Origin: Amycolatopsis pretoriensis
GTDB taxonomy: Bacteria > Actinomycetota > Actinomycetes > Mycobacteriales > Pseudonocardiaceae
Direction: 5' to 3'
Assembly: GCF_900107925.1 (NCBI RefSeq)
Contig: NZ_FNUJ01000003.1
Location: 1-64,000 of the forward strand
DNA: 64,000 nt
Part shown: positions 54,075 to 62,337 of the stretch, in pieces
Position numbering within the stretch: the stretch's first letter is position 1
Layout: every line of letters starts with the position of its first letter
The notes under the pieces: generated by a model
What the model was told of the DNA's origin: nothing
What the model saw: only the letters and a program-made list of their open reading frames with translations
Database searches by the model: none
Position numbers and translations under genes: made by a program

Positions 54075-54875
54075 GTGCGCACGATGTACGACGCGGTCAC
54101 GGCCGCGAACATCCCCGCCGGCGCGGAGATGGTCGCGGGATACATCGACAAGATCAAGCTCGAACCCTGGTCGGCCGCCGACTGGGCCCGCTTCCCGAAC
54201 GCGGTCAAGGTCACGATCGTCAAGAAGGCCTCGACCGACGACGGGCACGTCCTGGACGTCGAACCCGGCGACGCCACGCCGGGCGAGGCGCCGGGGTGGG
54301 TCCGGATGCGCCGCGCGGCGGGCGCCGACCCCACGATCTACTGCAACCTCTCGACCTGGCCCTCGGTGCGCTCGGCGTTCTCGTCCGCCGGCGTCGCCGA
54401 GCCGCACTACTGGATCGCCCACTACAACGGCGATCCCGCCATCCCCGCCGGCGCGATCGCCAAGCAGTACCGCGGGGACGTCGCCCCGGGCTACGACGTC
54501 TCGTCCGTCGCGGACTACTGGCCCGGAGTGGACGGAAACGGTTCCGCCTCGACTGGAGTGGAGATCATGGAGCGCATCACCGTCACCCCGCCGAACGCCA
54601 ACCAGAACACGGTGCGGGTGTTCCTGTCCGGCAGCCCCGGCGCGGCGGTCATCGTCCGGCCGAGGCTGGGCGGTGACGGCTTCTCGAAGCCGATGTGGGT
54701 CGGCGACATCTTCGCGTGGGGCAACGACCACCAGGGTGTCGGCCACAACCCGACGCAGGTCGCGGGCTACAACAACAAGCTGACGTCCCACCGGCGCTAC
54801 GATCTGCCGGGCGCGGTGTGGGCCGACATCAACTACAGCGCGGCCGACGCGTTCGAGATCGACATCGTCGGCTGA
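54075..54875 (+). CDS. DUF1906/GH25-like putative glycoside hydrolase
   Basis: About 266 residues. TMYDAVTAANIPAGAEMVAG opens a barrel-like fold, VLDVEPGDATPGEAPGW gives the acidic pair of GH25-type lysozymes, and NPTQVAGYNNKLTSHRRYDL lies in a C-terminal beta region. It resembles phage and actinobacterial peptidoglycan-hydrolase-like proteins, but has no signal peptide. GTG start preceded by GGAGA. It stands alone. Possible roles: autolysin secreted by another path or phage-derived lysin remnant. Confidence 0.7.
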   Translation: MRTMYDAVTAANIPAGAEMVAGYIDKIKLEPWSAADWARFPNAVKVTIVKKASTDDGHVLDVEPGDATPGEAPGWVRMRRAAGADPTIYCNLSTWPSVRSAFSSAGVAEPHYWIAHYNGDPAIPAGAIAKQYRGDVAPGYDVSSVADYWPGVDGNGSASTGVEIMERITVTPPNANQNTVRVFLSGSPGAAVIVRPRLGGDGFSKPMWVGDIFAWGNDHQGVGHNPTQVAGYNNKLTSHRRYDLPGAVWADINYSAADAFEIDIVG

Positions 54876-54921
54876 CGTGTCCCTCGCCCCGGTTCTGCCT
54901 TCTCACTGGCAGGATCGGGGC

Positions 54922-55275
54922 ATGGAACGCGTGCTCGGCATCGGTGGGTACTTCTTCCGCGCGGCGGACCCGGAGGCGCTGGGCGCCTGGTACCGGGACT
55001 GCCTCGGCCTGGACACGGACGCGAACGGCTTGTGGCGGCAGGAGCCGGGGCCGACGGTGTTCGCGCCGTTCGAGGCCTCGACGGACTACTTCGGATCGCC
55101 GTCGCAGCAGACGATGCTGAACTTCCGGGTCGCCGACCTGGACGCGATGCTCGCGCAGCTGCGGGAGAAGGGCGCCGTCGTGGCCGACGACGTCCAGGAG
55201 ATGGCCGGCATCGGCCGGTTCGGCTGGGTCACCGATCCGGAGGGCAACCGCGTCGAGCTGTGGCAGCCCGCCTGA
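54922..55275 (+). CDS. VOC-fold protein
   Basis: This 117-residue protein (RVLGIGGYFFRAADPEALGA, WYRDCLGL at the start; MAGIGRFGWVTDPEGNRVEL, WQPA at the end) is a vicinal-oxygen-chelate fold protein of one module pair. The first metal position is not a typical His, so it may lack dioxygenase activity. AGGATCGGGG precedes the ATG. It ends 5 nt before the convergent MocR gene. Confidence 0.85.
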   Translation: MERVLGIGGYFFRAADPEALGAWYRDCLGLDTDANGLWRQEPGPTVFAPFEASTDYFGSPSQQTMLNFRVADLDAMLAQLREKGAVVADDVQEMAGIGRFGWVTDPEGNRVELWQPA

Positions 55276-55280
55276 TCGCC

Positions 55281-56666
55281 TCACGCGGGCGGGAGCGCGC
55301 GGCACAGGGCCTCGATCGCGGCCGGGTACGCGTGCTCCGGCGGCGTCGCGTACCCCACGACCAGTCCGTCCATTGTGGACATCGTGCTGGCCGGGTGGCG
55401 GAACGCGGCCAGGCCGTCCAGCGCGAGTCCTTGCCACGCCGCGGCTTTCACCGCCGACTGCTCGGTCCCCGGCGGCAGCCGCAGCACCGCGTGCAGTCCC
55501 GCGGCGATGCCGGCCGGCACGACGTGCGGCGCCCGGTTCGCCAGCGCGTCGACGAGCAGGTCACGGCGGCGCCGGTAGCGCTGGCGCATGCGCCGGATGT
55601 GCCGGTCGTACGCGCCCGCCTTCAGGAACTCCGCCAGCGTCAGCTGGTCGAGCACCCCGGCCCACGCCTCGCGCTCACCCTTCGCCGCGAGCACCGGGTC
55701 GACCAGCGCCTCCGGTAGCACCAGCCAGCCCAGCCGCAAGGCGGGCGACAGGCTCTTGCTCACCGAGCCGACGTAGACGACGCGCTCGGGGTCGAGGCCC
55801 TGCACCGCCCCGACCGGCTTGCGGTCGTAGCGGAACTCGCCGTCGTAGTCGTCCTCGATGAGCACGCCGCCGGTCGCGCGGACGTGGTCGAGCACGGCCG
55901 TGCGGCGGTCGTGGTGCAGCGGACCGCCGGTCGGGAACTGGTGCGCGGGCGTCAGCAGCACGGACGGCACCGCCAGCTCGTCGACGCGGGCGCCTTTTTC
56001 GTCCAGGGCGAGGGGAATCGTCTCGACGCCGGCTTTCGCGAAGATCGAGCGGTGGAACGCGAGCCCGTACGCCTCGACGGCGAGCGGGCCGGCCAGCACG
56101 GCCGGGAACAGCAGCCGCAGCGCGTGCGCGAACCCCGAGCACACGACGATCCGCTCCGGCGCCGTCCGCACCCCGCGGGCGCGCGCGAGGTAGCCGGCCA
56201 GTGCTTCCCGCAGTTCCGGCCGGCCGCGCGGGTCACCGGGGCCGAAAGCGTCGTGCGGGGCGACGTTCAACGCTCGCCGCGCGGCGGCCAGCCATTCGGT
56301 GCGCGGGAACGACGTCGCGTCCGGCTGGCCCTGGCGCAGGTTGTACCGGGGCGCCGCTGATCCTGGCGCCTTCTTCGGCGTCCGGGCCGGTGGGAGCGGC
56401 TCGGCCCGCGAAGCGACCCGGGTGCCGGAGCCCTGGACCGCGGTCAGCCAGCCCTCGGCGACCAGTTCGGCGTAGGCGTCGGCGACGGTGTTGCGGGCCA
56501 GCCCCAGGTCCACGGCCAAGGCCCGGTAGGGCGGGAGGCGGGTGCCCGGGGCGAGCCGTCCGGTGCGGACGGCGTCGCGCAGGGCGGTGATGAGCGCGGC
56601 GCGCTTGCCGCCGCCCGTCAGCTCCAGGTGGAGGTCGACTCCCGAATTGACCCACGATTCCGGCAC
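55281..56666 (-). CDS. MocR-family regulator (GntR HTH fused to aminotransferase)
   Basis: This 461-residue protein has an N-terminal GntR HTH (LITALRDAVRTGRLAPGTRL, LGLARNTVADAYAELVAEGW) and a type I aminotransferase domain with the PLP lysine in YVGSVSKSLSPALRLGW (near residue 305). VLIEDDYDGEFRYDR is the usual Asp/Tyr block. Such proteins sense PLP or an amino-acid adduct. It is divergent from an AhpD-like gene and its exporter across 47 nt containing two GGTC boxes (about 56687 and 56711), probable control sites. GTG start. Confidence 0.9.
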   Translation of the reverse strand: MPESWVNSGVDLHLELTGGGKRAALITALRDAVRTGRLAPGTRLPPYRALAVDLGLARNTVADAYAELVAEGWLTAVQGSGTRVASRAEPLPPARTPKKAPGSAAPRYNLRQGQPDATSFPRTEWLAAARRALNVAPHDAFGPGDPRGRPELREALAGYLARARGVRTAPERIVVCSGFAHALRLLFPAVLAGPLAVEAYGLAFHRSIFAKAGVETIPLALDEKGARVDELAVPSVLLTPAHQFPTGGPLHHDRRTAVLDHVRATGGVLIEDDYDGEFRYDRKPVGAVQGLDPERVVYVGSVSKSLSPALRLGWLVLPEALVDPVLAAKGEREAWAGVLDQLTLAEFLKAGAYDRHIRRMRQRYRRRRDLLVDALANRAPHVVPAGIAAGLHAVLRLPPGTEQSAVKAAAWQGLALDGLAAFRHPASTMSTMDGLVVGYATPPEHAYPAAIEALCRALPPA

Positions 56667-56713
56667 GGAAGTGCACCCTACACAGGGGTCAAAGTAGCCA
56701 TAGATTTCTGGTC

Positions 56714-57169
56714 ATGACGAACCGAGTGAACTTCGCCAAGACCGCTCCGAAGGCCTTCAAGGCCCTGATCGGCTTCGACGCCGCCGCCCGCGCCGGCCTC
56801 GACCCCGCGCTGGTCGAGCTGGTGCAGATCCGCGCCTCGCAGCTCAACCGCTGCGCCTACTGCCTGCACATGCACACCTCCGACGCCCGCAAGGCCGGCG
56901 AGAGCGAAGAGCGGCTGCACATGGTCGCGGTGTGGCACGAGGCCACGAGCTTCTTCACCGAGAAGGAGCAGGCGGCGCTGGCCCTGACCGAAGCCGTCAC
57001 GCTGATCTCGGGCGGCGTCCCCGACGACGTCTACGCCCGGGCCGCCGGCCAGTTCGGCGAAGAGGAGCTGGCCCAGCTGCTCGCGCTGATCTTCACGATC
57101 AACACGTGGAACCGCATCGCGATCACCACGGCGAAGGTGCCGGGCACGGACGAGCGGGTCGCGCGATGA
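56714..57169 (+). CDS. AhpD-like carboxymuconolactone decarboxylase-family protein
   Basis: This 151-residue protein carries the full CMD/AhpD motif in LNRCAYCLHMHTSDARKAGE (C-x2-C-x3-H at about residues 46-53), so thiol peroxidase chemistry is possible. It is coupled (ATGA overlap) to the MFS exporter and divergent from MocR, an arrangement met in many actinobacteria. The three genes probably respond to one compound, with the exporter removing it. Confidence 0.9.
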   Translation: MTNRVNFAKTAPKAFKALIGFDAAARAGLDPALVELVQIRASQLNRCAYCLHMHTSDARKAGESEERLHMVAVWHEATSFFTEKEQAALALTEAVTLISGGVPDDVYARAAGQFGEEELAQLLALIFTINTWNRIAITTAKVPGTDERVAR

Positions 57170-58530
57170 CCCGCCGGCCGGGCGCGGTGCTGGCGCTGCT
57201 GGCGTTCGCGCAGCTGATCATCTCCCTCGACTACAACATCGTGTACGTGGCACTGCCGGACATCGGCCGCGAACTCGGGTTCTCCGCGCAGAGCCTGCAG
57301 TGGGTGGTGAGCGCGTACGCCGTCGCGTTCGGCGGGGCGCTGCTGCTCGGCGGCCGGGCGTGCGACCTGATCGGCCCGCGCCGGGTGTTCGCCGCCGGCT
57401 GCGCGCTCTACGCCGGGGCGTCGCTGCTGGGCGGGCTGGCCGGCGAGCCCGGCCTGCTCGTCGCCGCCCGGGCCGGGCAGGGCCTGGGCGGGGCGCTGCT
57501 CTTCCCCGCGACGCTCACCCTGGTCAGCACGTCGTTCGCGGCCGGTCGTGAACGCAACCGCGCGTTCGCGGTGTGGGGCACCGCGGGCGGCAGCGGGATG
57601 ATCCTGGGCTCGCTGCTGGGTGGCGTGCTGACGCAGGTGTTCGGCTGGGCGGCGGTGTTCTTCGTGAACGTGCCCCTGGCCGCGGCGGCCGCGGTGCTCG
57701 CGTTCGTCCTGCTGCCGGCCGACCCGGCCCGGGTGCCCGGCCGCCGGTTCGACCTCCCCGGCGCGCTGACCGCGACGCTCGGCACGACGCTGGTGGTGTT
57801 CGCGCTGGTCGAAGGCCCGGAGCTGGGCTGGACGTCGGTGCTGCTCCCGGCTTTCGCCGGTCTCGCCGCACTGGCCGCGTTCGTGGTGATCGAGCGCCGC
57901 AGCCGCGACCCGCTGCTGCCGCTACGGCTGCTGCGGGAGCGCAACCTCGGCACCGGGGCCGTCGTGACGTTCCTCTACATGGGCACGTTCGGGACGCTGC
58001 TGTACTTCCTCACCGGGTACTTCCAGGGCGTGCACGGCTACGGCGCGCTGGCGACCGGGCTCGCGTTCGGCGTGCCGATGGTGGCGATCGCGGCGGGTTC
58101 GCAGGCGGCGGGCCGGCTGGCCACCCGCTACGGCACCCGGCCGACGCTGGTGGTTTCGCTGGTCGTCGGCGGGGCCGGGGCGGTCATGCTGGGGTTGTCG
58201 ATGACGCTTTCGGCGTCCTATCTGGAGCTGGTGCCGGCGCTGGTCGTGCTGGGGCTGGGGCAAGGTGCGGGGTACACGCTGATGTTCGGCGCGGCGGCGG
58301 CCGGGATTCCGGCGTCGGAGCAGGGAATCGCGTCCGGTGTGGCCTCGACGGCCCAGCAGGTCGGCGGGACGGTAGGGCTCGCGGTGTTCGTCGCGGTGGC
58401 CAACGCGGGAACGTCCGAAGTGGACGGTCTGCGCACGGCGGTGCTGCTGGCCGCGGCCGGGATCGCGCTGACGGCGGTGGCGGCCCTGCGGTTCCGCGGC
58501 GCCCGGCCGGCGGTGGCGGTTCCGGCCTGA
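57166..58530 (+). CDS. MFS exporter, DHA2 type
   Basis: This 454-residue protein has about 14 membrane helices. IISLDYNIVYVALPDIGREL is the first helix/loop of DHA2 drug exporters; VWGTAGGSGMILGSLLGGVL is motif C-like. GVASTAQQVGGTVGLAVFVA near the end is also typical. ATG overlaps the preceding stop (ATGA). Part of the MocR-controlled set. Confidence 0.92.
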   Translation: MTRRPGAVLALLAFAQLIISLDYNIVYVALPDIGRELGFSAQSLQWVVSAYAVAFGGALLLGGRACDLIGPRRVFAAGCALYAGASLLGGLAGEPGLLVAARAGQGLGGALLFPATLTLVSTSFAAGRERNRAFAVWGTAGGSGMILGSLLGGVLTQVFGWAAVFFVNVPLAAAAAVLAFVLLPADPARVPGRRFDLPGALTATLGTTLVVFALVEGPELGWTSVLLPAFAGLAALAAFVVIERRSRDPLLPLRLLRERNLGTGAVVTFLYMGTFGTLLYFLTGYFQGVHGYGALATGLAFGVPMVAIAAGSQAAGRLATRYGTRPTLVVSLVVGGAGAVMLGLSMTLSASYLELVPALVVLGLGQGAGYTLMFGAAAAGIPASEQGIASGVASTAQQVGGTVGLAVFVAVANAGTSEVDGLRTAVLLAAAGIALTAVAALRFRGARPAVAVPA

Positions 58531-58535
58531 GCAGC

Positions 58536-58570
58536 CCCCGTTTTCCACGCTACCGGAGGGCACCGACAGT
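58536..58570 (-). repeat. 35-bp box with RecA-NDp-like motif, copy 2
   Basis: On the minus strand ACTGTCGGTGCC, six bases, TAGCGT and GGAAAACGGGG. It agrees with the box at 45655-45688 except for two adjacent bases. It lies at the end of the MFS gene and points into it, so no obvious target follows. Confidence 0.55.
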
Positions 58571-58595
58571 CCCGGCGCCGTCGAGCGCGGCAAAC

Positions 58596-58648
58596 GTCAT
58601 GAACGACTCTTTCATGTCGTCTGACGACATGAAAGAGTCGTTCATGAC
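58596..58648. terminator. Perfect 26-bp inverted repeat between convergent MFS genes
   Basis: Positions 58596-58621 and 58623-58648 are perfect complements around one base. The arm contains ATGAACGACTCTTTCATG, itself a palindrome. The element ends 6 nt before the stop of the second MFS gene and can act as bidirectional terminator. Related copies are at 45279 and 45582. Confidence 0.8.
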
Positions 58649-58654
58649 ACCGGG

Positions 58655-60112
58655 TCAGTCGGCCAGGGCCAGCAGATCGGCCTCGGGGACCGGCTCCTCG
58701 GCCTTTTGCTTCCGGGCGGCGAGACCGCTGATCGCGATCAGCAGGCCCAGCACCGCGATCCCGGTGACCACGCTCAACGCCGGCGTCAACCCGGTGAGCA
58801 GCGCGGTCGGCGAGGCTTCACGCCCGCCGTTCGCGGTCAGGACCGCCGTCACGACCGCGAGCCCGATCGCGCCGCCGACCTGCAGCGATGTGTTCAGCAG
58901 GCCACCCGCGAGACCCTGCTCGCTGTCCGAGATCCCGGCCGTGGCCTGGATGTTCAGCGAGGAGAACGCCAGTGTGAAGCCGATGCCGAGCAGGATCATG
59001 CTGGGCAGGACGAACGCCGCGTACCCCGAGTGCTCGTCCACCCGCAGGAACAGCGCGTAGCCCAGCACGTGCGCGACCACGCCCGCGAAGATCGTGCGCG
59101 GCGTGCCGACGCGGTCGATCAGCGGCTCGATGCGCGGCGAGCCGAACGCCACGATCAGCGCCGCCGGCAGGAAGCCGAGCGCCGTCTGCAGCGCGGACCA
59201 GCCCAGGACCCGCTGCAGGTACAGCATCACGACGAACTGGAACCCGATGTACGCGCCGAAGAAGAGCGCGCCGCCGAGGTTCGCGCGGGCCAGCGGGCCG
59301 GACTTGAGGATCCCCAGCCGCAGCAGCGGGTGGCTGCTGCGCTTTTCGATGACGACGAACGTCACCAGCAGCGCGGCCGCGACGAGGAACGTGATCAGCG
59401 TGCGCGGCGCGGCCCAGCCGATCTCCGGTGCCTCGACGACGCCGAACACGAGCAGCAGCGACCCGGCGGCGCCGGTGATGGCGCCCGGGAAGTCGTACCC
59501 CTTGCCCTCTTCCCGCCGGTACGACGGGATCAGCTTCCAGGCCGCGACCAGCGCGACGAGCGCGATCGGGGCGGGCAGCAGGAACGTCCAGCGCCAGCCG
59601 ACCTCGGTCAGCAGGCCGGAGAACACGAGGCCGGCGGAGTAGCCGCTGGCGCCGAACACGGCGAAGATGCTGATCGCCTTGTTGCGCGCGGGGCCTTCCT
59701 GGAACGTCGTGGTGATGATGGACAGCGCGGCCGGCGCGGTGAAGGCGGCGGCGAGGCCCTTGATGAAGCGGCTGGCGATGAGCAGCGCGCCGTCGTCGAC
59801 GAGCCCGCCGAGCAGCGAGGCCAGCGCGAAGACGGCGACGGCCACGAGGAACACCCGGCGGCGGCCGAGCAGGTCGGCGGTGCGCCCGCCGAGCAGCAGC
59901 AGCCCGCCGTAGCCGAGGACGTACCCGCTGACGACCCATTGCAGCGCGTTGGTGGACAGGCCGAGGTCGGCCTGGATGGCGGGCAGCGCGACGCCGACCA
60001 TCGACACGTCGAGCGCGTCGAGGCCGATGACGATCGAAACGGTGAGCAGGACACCCCAGAGACGTGCGTCCCACCGGGTAGCGGTGGTGGACAAGGACAC
60101 GGAAGAGCTCAT
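58655..60112 (-). CDS. MFS exporter, DHA2 type (14 helices)
   Basis: This 485-residue protein has IGLDALDVSMVGVALPAIQA in the first helix, the loop LLGRRRVFLVAVAVF and motif GASGYSAGLVFSGLLTEVGW. It is related to, but clearly distinct from, the exporter at 57166. It is divergent from a MarR regulator, with 15-bp iterons in the promoter. Drug or metabolite export by proton antiport is expected. ATG preceded by a weak site. Confidence 0.92.
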   Translation of the reverse strand: MSSSVSLSTTATRWDARLWGVLLTVSIVIGLDALDVSMVGVALPAIQADLGLSTNALQWVVSGYVLGYGGLLLLGGRTADLLGRRRVFLVAVAVFALASLLGGLVDDGALLIASRFIKGLAAAFTAPAALSIITTTFQEGPARNKAISIFAVFGASGYSAGLVFSGLLTEVGWRWTFLLPAPIALVALVAAWKLIPSYRREEGKGYDFPGAITGAAGSLLLVFGVVEAPEIGWAAPRTLITFLVAAALLVTFVVIEKRSSHPLLRLGILKSGPLARANLGGALFFGAYIGFQFVVMLYLQRVLGWSALQTALGFLPAALIVAFGSPRIEPLIDRVGTPRTIFAGVVAHVLGYALFLRVDEHSGYAAFVLPSMILLGIGFTLAFSSLNIQATAGISDSEQGLAGGLLNTSLQVGGAIGLAVVTAVLTANGGREASPTALLTGLTPALSVVTGIAVLGLLIAISGLAARKQKAEEPVPEADLLALAD

Positions 60113-60134
60113 GGCGGCGACACTACATGCACAC

Positions 60135-60179
60135 GCATCTAATGTCTAAGCATTTAATGCGCTTGCATCTGATGTCTGC
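60135..60179. promoter_or_regulatory. Three 15-bp iterons between MFS exporter and MarR genes
   Basis: GCATCTAATGTCTAA (60135), GCATTTAATGCGCTT (60150) and GCATCTGATGTCTGC (60165) follow each other without gap; a fourth partial unit GCATGGTAAGTT begins at 60180. The middle unit is a near palindrome (GCATT-T-AATGC). This is likely the operator array of the MarR regulator. Confidence 0.65.
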
Positions 60180-60198
60180 GCATGGTAAGTTGGCCGCC

Positions 60199-60573
60199 GT
60201 GAGCGACGTCGCTGAGCAAGGTCTGGTCGAGGAGTGGCACGAGCTGCTGGCCCGCTACTCGGCCGTGTTCACCACGCTCGAGTGCCGCCTCCAGGAAGAG
60301 CACGGCATCGGTGCGAACGAGTTCGAAGCGTTGGAACGCCTCGCGACGTGCGACTTCAAGTGCCGTTCGGCCGACTTGACCGGAGCGATCCACCTCAGCC
60401 AGAGCGCGACGTCACGACTGGTGGCGCGGCTGGAGAAGGAGGGGCTGGTCGAGCGGGCACTGTGCGAGGTGGACCGGCGCGGCATCTTCGTGACGATCAC
60501 GGACGCGGGCCGGGAGAAGTACCTCGCGGCCAAGCGCACGCACCGCGAAGTACTCAACGAAACTCTCCGCTGA
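60199..60573 (+). CDS. MarR-family transcriptional regulator
   Basis: This 124-residue protein has a winged helix of the MarR type (LERLATCDFKCRSADLTGAI, HLSQSATSRLVARLEKEGLV, RALCEVDRRGIFVTITDAGR). GTG at 60199 (VSDVAEQG) chosen; the open frame upstream runs through the iterons. Two Cys (LATCDFKC) close together could sense oxidants. Divergent from the MFS exporter, which it should repress. Confidence 0.88.
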   Translation: MSDVAEQGLVEEWHELLARYSAVFTTLECRLQEEHGIGANEFEALERLATCDFKCRSADLTGAIHLSQSATSRLVARLEKEGLVERALCEVDRRGIFVTITDAGREKYLAAKRTHREVLNETLR

Positions 60574-60577
60574 CTCC

Positions 60578-61888
60578 CTAGCCGACCGGCCCCTCGGCCG
60601 CCGTCACCTGCAGTTGCTGCTGCCCGCCCGACGCGTCCGTCACCGTCAGCGTCAGCTGGTCGCCCGGGTGGTGGGTGTCCATCACGTTCGTCAACGTCGT
60701 CGCCGAGTCGATCGGCTTGCCGTCGATCGCCGTGATCACGCTCCCCTTCGCCAGGCCCGCCTTCTCCGCCGGGCCGCGCGACACCACGTCGCGGACCTGC
60801 GCGCCGCTCTGGCCGTCCGCCACCGACACGCCGATGAACGCCGTCTTGCCGATGTGGATCTTGTCCGTCGCCGTGCCCGCGACGATCTTGTGGGCGATGT
60901 CGACCGCCTGGTTGATCGGGATCGCGAAGCCCTGCCCCGCGCCGCCGCTGCGGCGGCCGTTGAGCTGGTAACCCGTCGATGCCGCCGTGTCCACGCCGAT
61001 CACCTGCGCGTCCGCGTTGACCAGCGGGCCGCCCGAGTCGCCGGACTCGATGTTCGCGCGGACCTGGATCAGGCCGGTGAGCTGCTCGGACGACCCGCTC
61101 GACTCGTCGGACGCGGTGATCGACTGGTCCAGCGCCGTCACCGTGCCCGGCGCCGGCACCGGGTCGCCGCCCTTGCCGCCCGCGTTGCCGAGGCCGAGGA
61201 TCTGGTCGCCGACCTTCACCGTGCCCGAGTCGCCGATGCTCGCCGTCGGCAGGCCGGAGGCGCCTTCGAGCTGGATGACCGCGATGTCCTCGCCGCGGTC
61301 GTAGCCCACGACGTGCGCCTTGTACGTGTCGCCGGTGCCGATGCTGGTCGCCTTGATGCTGGTCGCGCCGGCCACGACGTGGTTGTTCGTCAGGATCTCG
61401 CCGTCCGCGGTGAGCACGATCCCGGTGCCCGCCGCGGCCGCGCCCTGCAGGCCGAGCTCGGTGTTGATGTTGACGATGGCCGGGTTGACCTTCGCGGCCA
61501 CGGCGTCCGCGTCGAGCACCGTCTGCGACGAGCTGGGCTGCCCGGAGAAGCCGAAGTTCTGGTTGCTGCTCGCGGTCGGGCTGGTCGAGGCCGAGATGAG
61601 TTGCCCGATGCCGAGCCCGGCGACCACGGCGATCGCCACCGCGATGACGGCGAACGCCAGCGCGCGGACCGGCCGCCGGCGCGGTGGCTGCGGAACGGGC
61701 GGCGGCGGATAGCCGTACCCTTGCCGGCCGTAGTAGCCCTGGGGTGCGTAGAAGCCCTGGGGCTGGGTGTACTGCTGCTGCGGGTACGGGCGCCCCCACT
61801 GGTCACGGGGCTGCTGGTCGTAGTAGCCCTGGCCGTAGCCGTACGGGTACTCGCCGCCGCCCTGCGGTCCTCGGTCGTACTCGCTCAT
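60578..61888 (-). CDS. HtrA/PepD-type serine protease with PDZ domain
   Basis: This 436-residue protein has a disordered, Tyr/Gly/Gln/Pro-rich N-terminus (residues 1-68), one membrane helix (ALAFAVIAVAIAVVAGLGIG), a trypsin-like domain with the triad His (LTNNHVVAGA), Asp (DRGEDIAVIQL) and Ser (ANIESGDSGGPLVN), and one PDZ domain (FIGVSVADGQSGAQVRDVVS, GLAKGSVITAIDG). This is the actinobacterial envelope stress protease arrangement. All catalytic residues present. ATG at 61888. Confidence 0.92.
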   Translation of the reverse strand: MSEYDRGPQGGGEYPYGYGQGYYDQQPRDQWGRPYPQQQYTQPQGFYAPQGYYGRQGYGYPPPPVPQPPRRRPVRALAFAVIAVAIAVVAGLGIGQLISASTSPTASSNQNFGFSGQPSSSQTVLDADAVAAKVNPAIVNINTELGLQGAAAAGTGIVLTADGEILTNNHVVAGATSIKATSIGTGDTYKAHVVGYDRGEDIAVIQLEGASGLPTASIGDSGTVKVGDQILGLGNAGGKGGDPVPAPGTVTALDQSITASDESSGSSEQLTGLIQVRANIESGDSGGPLVNADAQVIGVDTAASTGYQLNGRRSGGAGQGFAIPINQAVDIAHKIVAGTATDKIHIGKTAFIGVSVADGQSGAQVRDVVSRGPAEKAGLAKGSVITAIDGKPIDSATTLTNVMDTHHPGDQLTLTVTDASGGQQQLQVTAAEGPVG

Positions 61889-62035
61889 GCACAGCTCCAG
61901 CCCTCGACAAGCCTCCGGCCGTTCCAGGAAACGCCTCGTTCCTGAGAATTTCCTGGCGCGCTTCCATGGACTTGCTGTGGATGTACCCGGCGCGAACGGC
62001 GGACATGCCGACGTGACCGACGTTACCCTCGGGGG

Positions 62036-62310
62036 GTGAAGCGCACCGTCGTGTTCGTGACCGCCGCGGTGCTGGCCGCCGGCTGTGGCAACGAGGTACC
62101 GCCGGGCGAGCCGCACCAGCTCGGCTGCCCTGGAGCCGCACGTTCAGCTTCCCGGCCGGCACCGGCAAGCACGAGTACCGGGTGGTCCTGAAGTACACGG
62201 ACGGGTCGGTGAACGCGACGGCCAAGCTCGACGGCAAGCTCCAGAGCAGCAGCGCGGGCTCCGGCGACGGCCCGTCCACCCAGTCGATGAACGGAGACTT
62301 CAGCGACTGA
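62036..62310 (+). pseudogene. Frameshifted small lipoprotein
   Basis: A GTG at 62036 begins VKRTVVFVTAAVLAAGCGNE, a signal peptide with lipobox LAAGC. Near 62130 the frame breaks. The continuing frame reads WSRTFSFPAGTGKHEYRVVL, KYTDGSVNATAKLDGKLQSS and ends MNGDFSD. Together the pieces make a plausible lipoprotein of about 90 residues. The break may be a real mutation or a sequencing slip in a GC run. Confidence 0.6.
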
Positions 62311-62337
62311 CCGCCGGCCCCGCCTCCCGGACCGCGC

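Noticed and set aside
50481..54791. One 1436-codon minus-strand protein
   Set aside because: Only the last 581 codons are real. The upstream part is the VWA gene read in another frame; an RBS and GTG mark the true start at 52226.
56932..57165. Longer upstream start for the MFS exporter at 57166
   Set aside because: The extension overlaps the AhpD-like gene in another frame and is Arg-rich; the ATGA overlap marks the real start.
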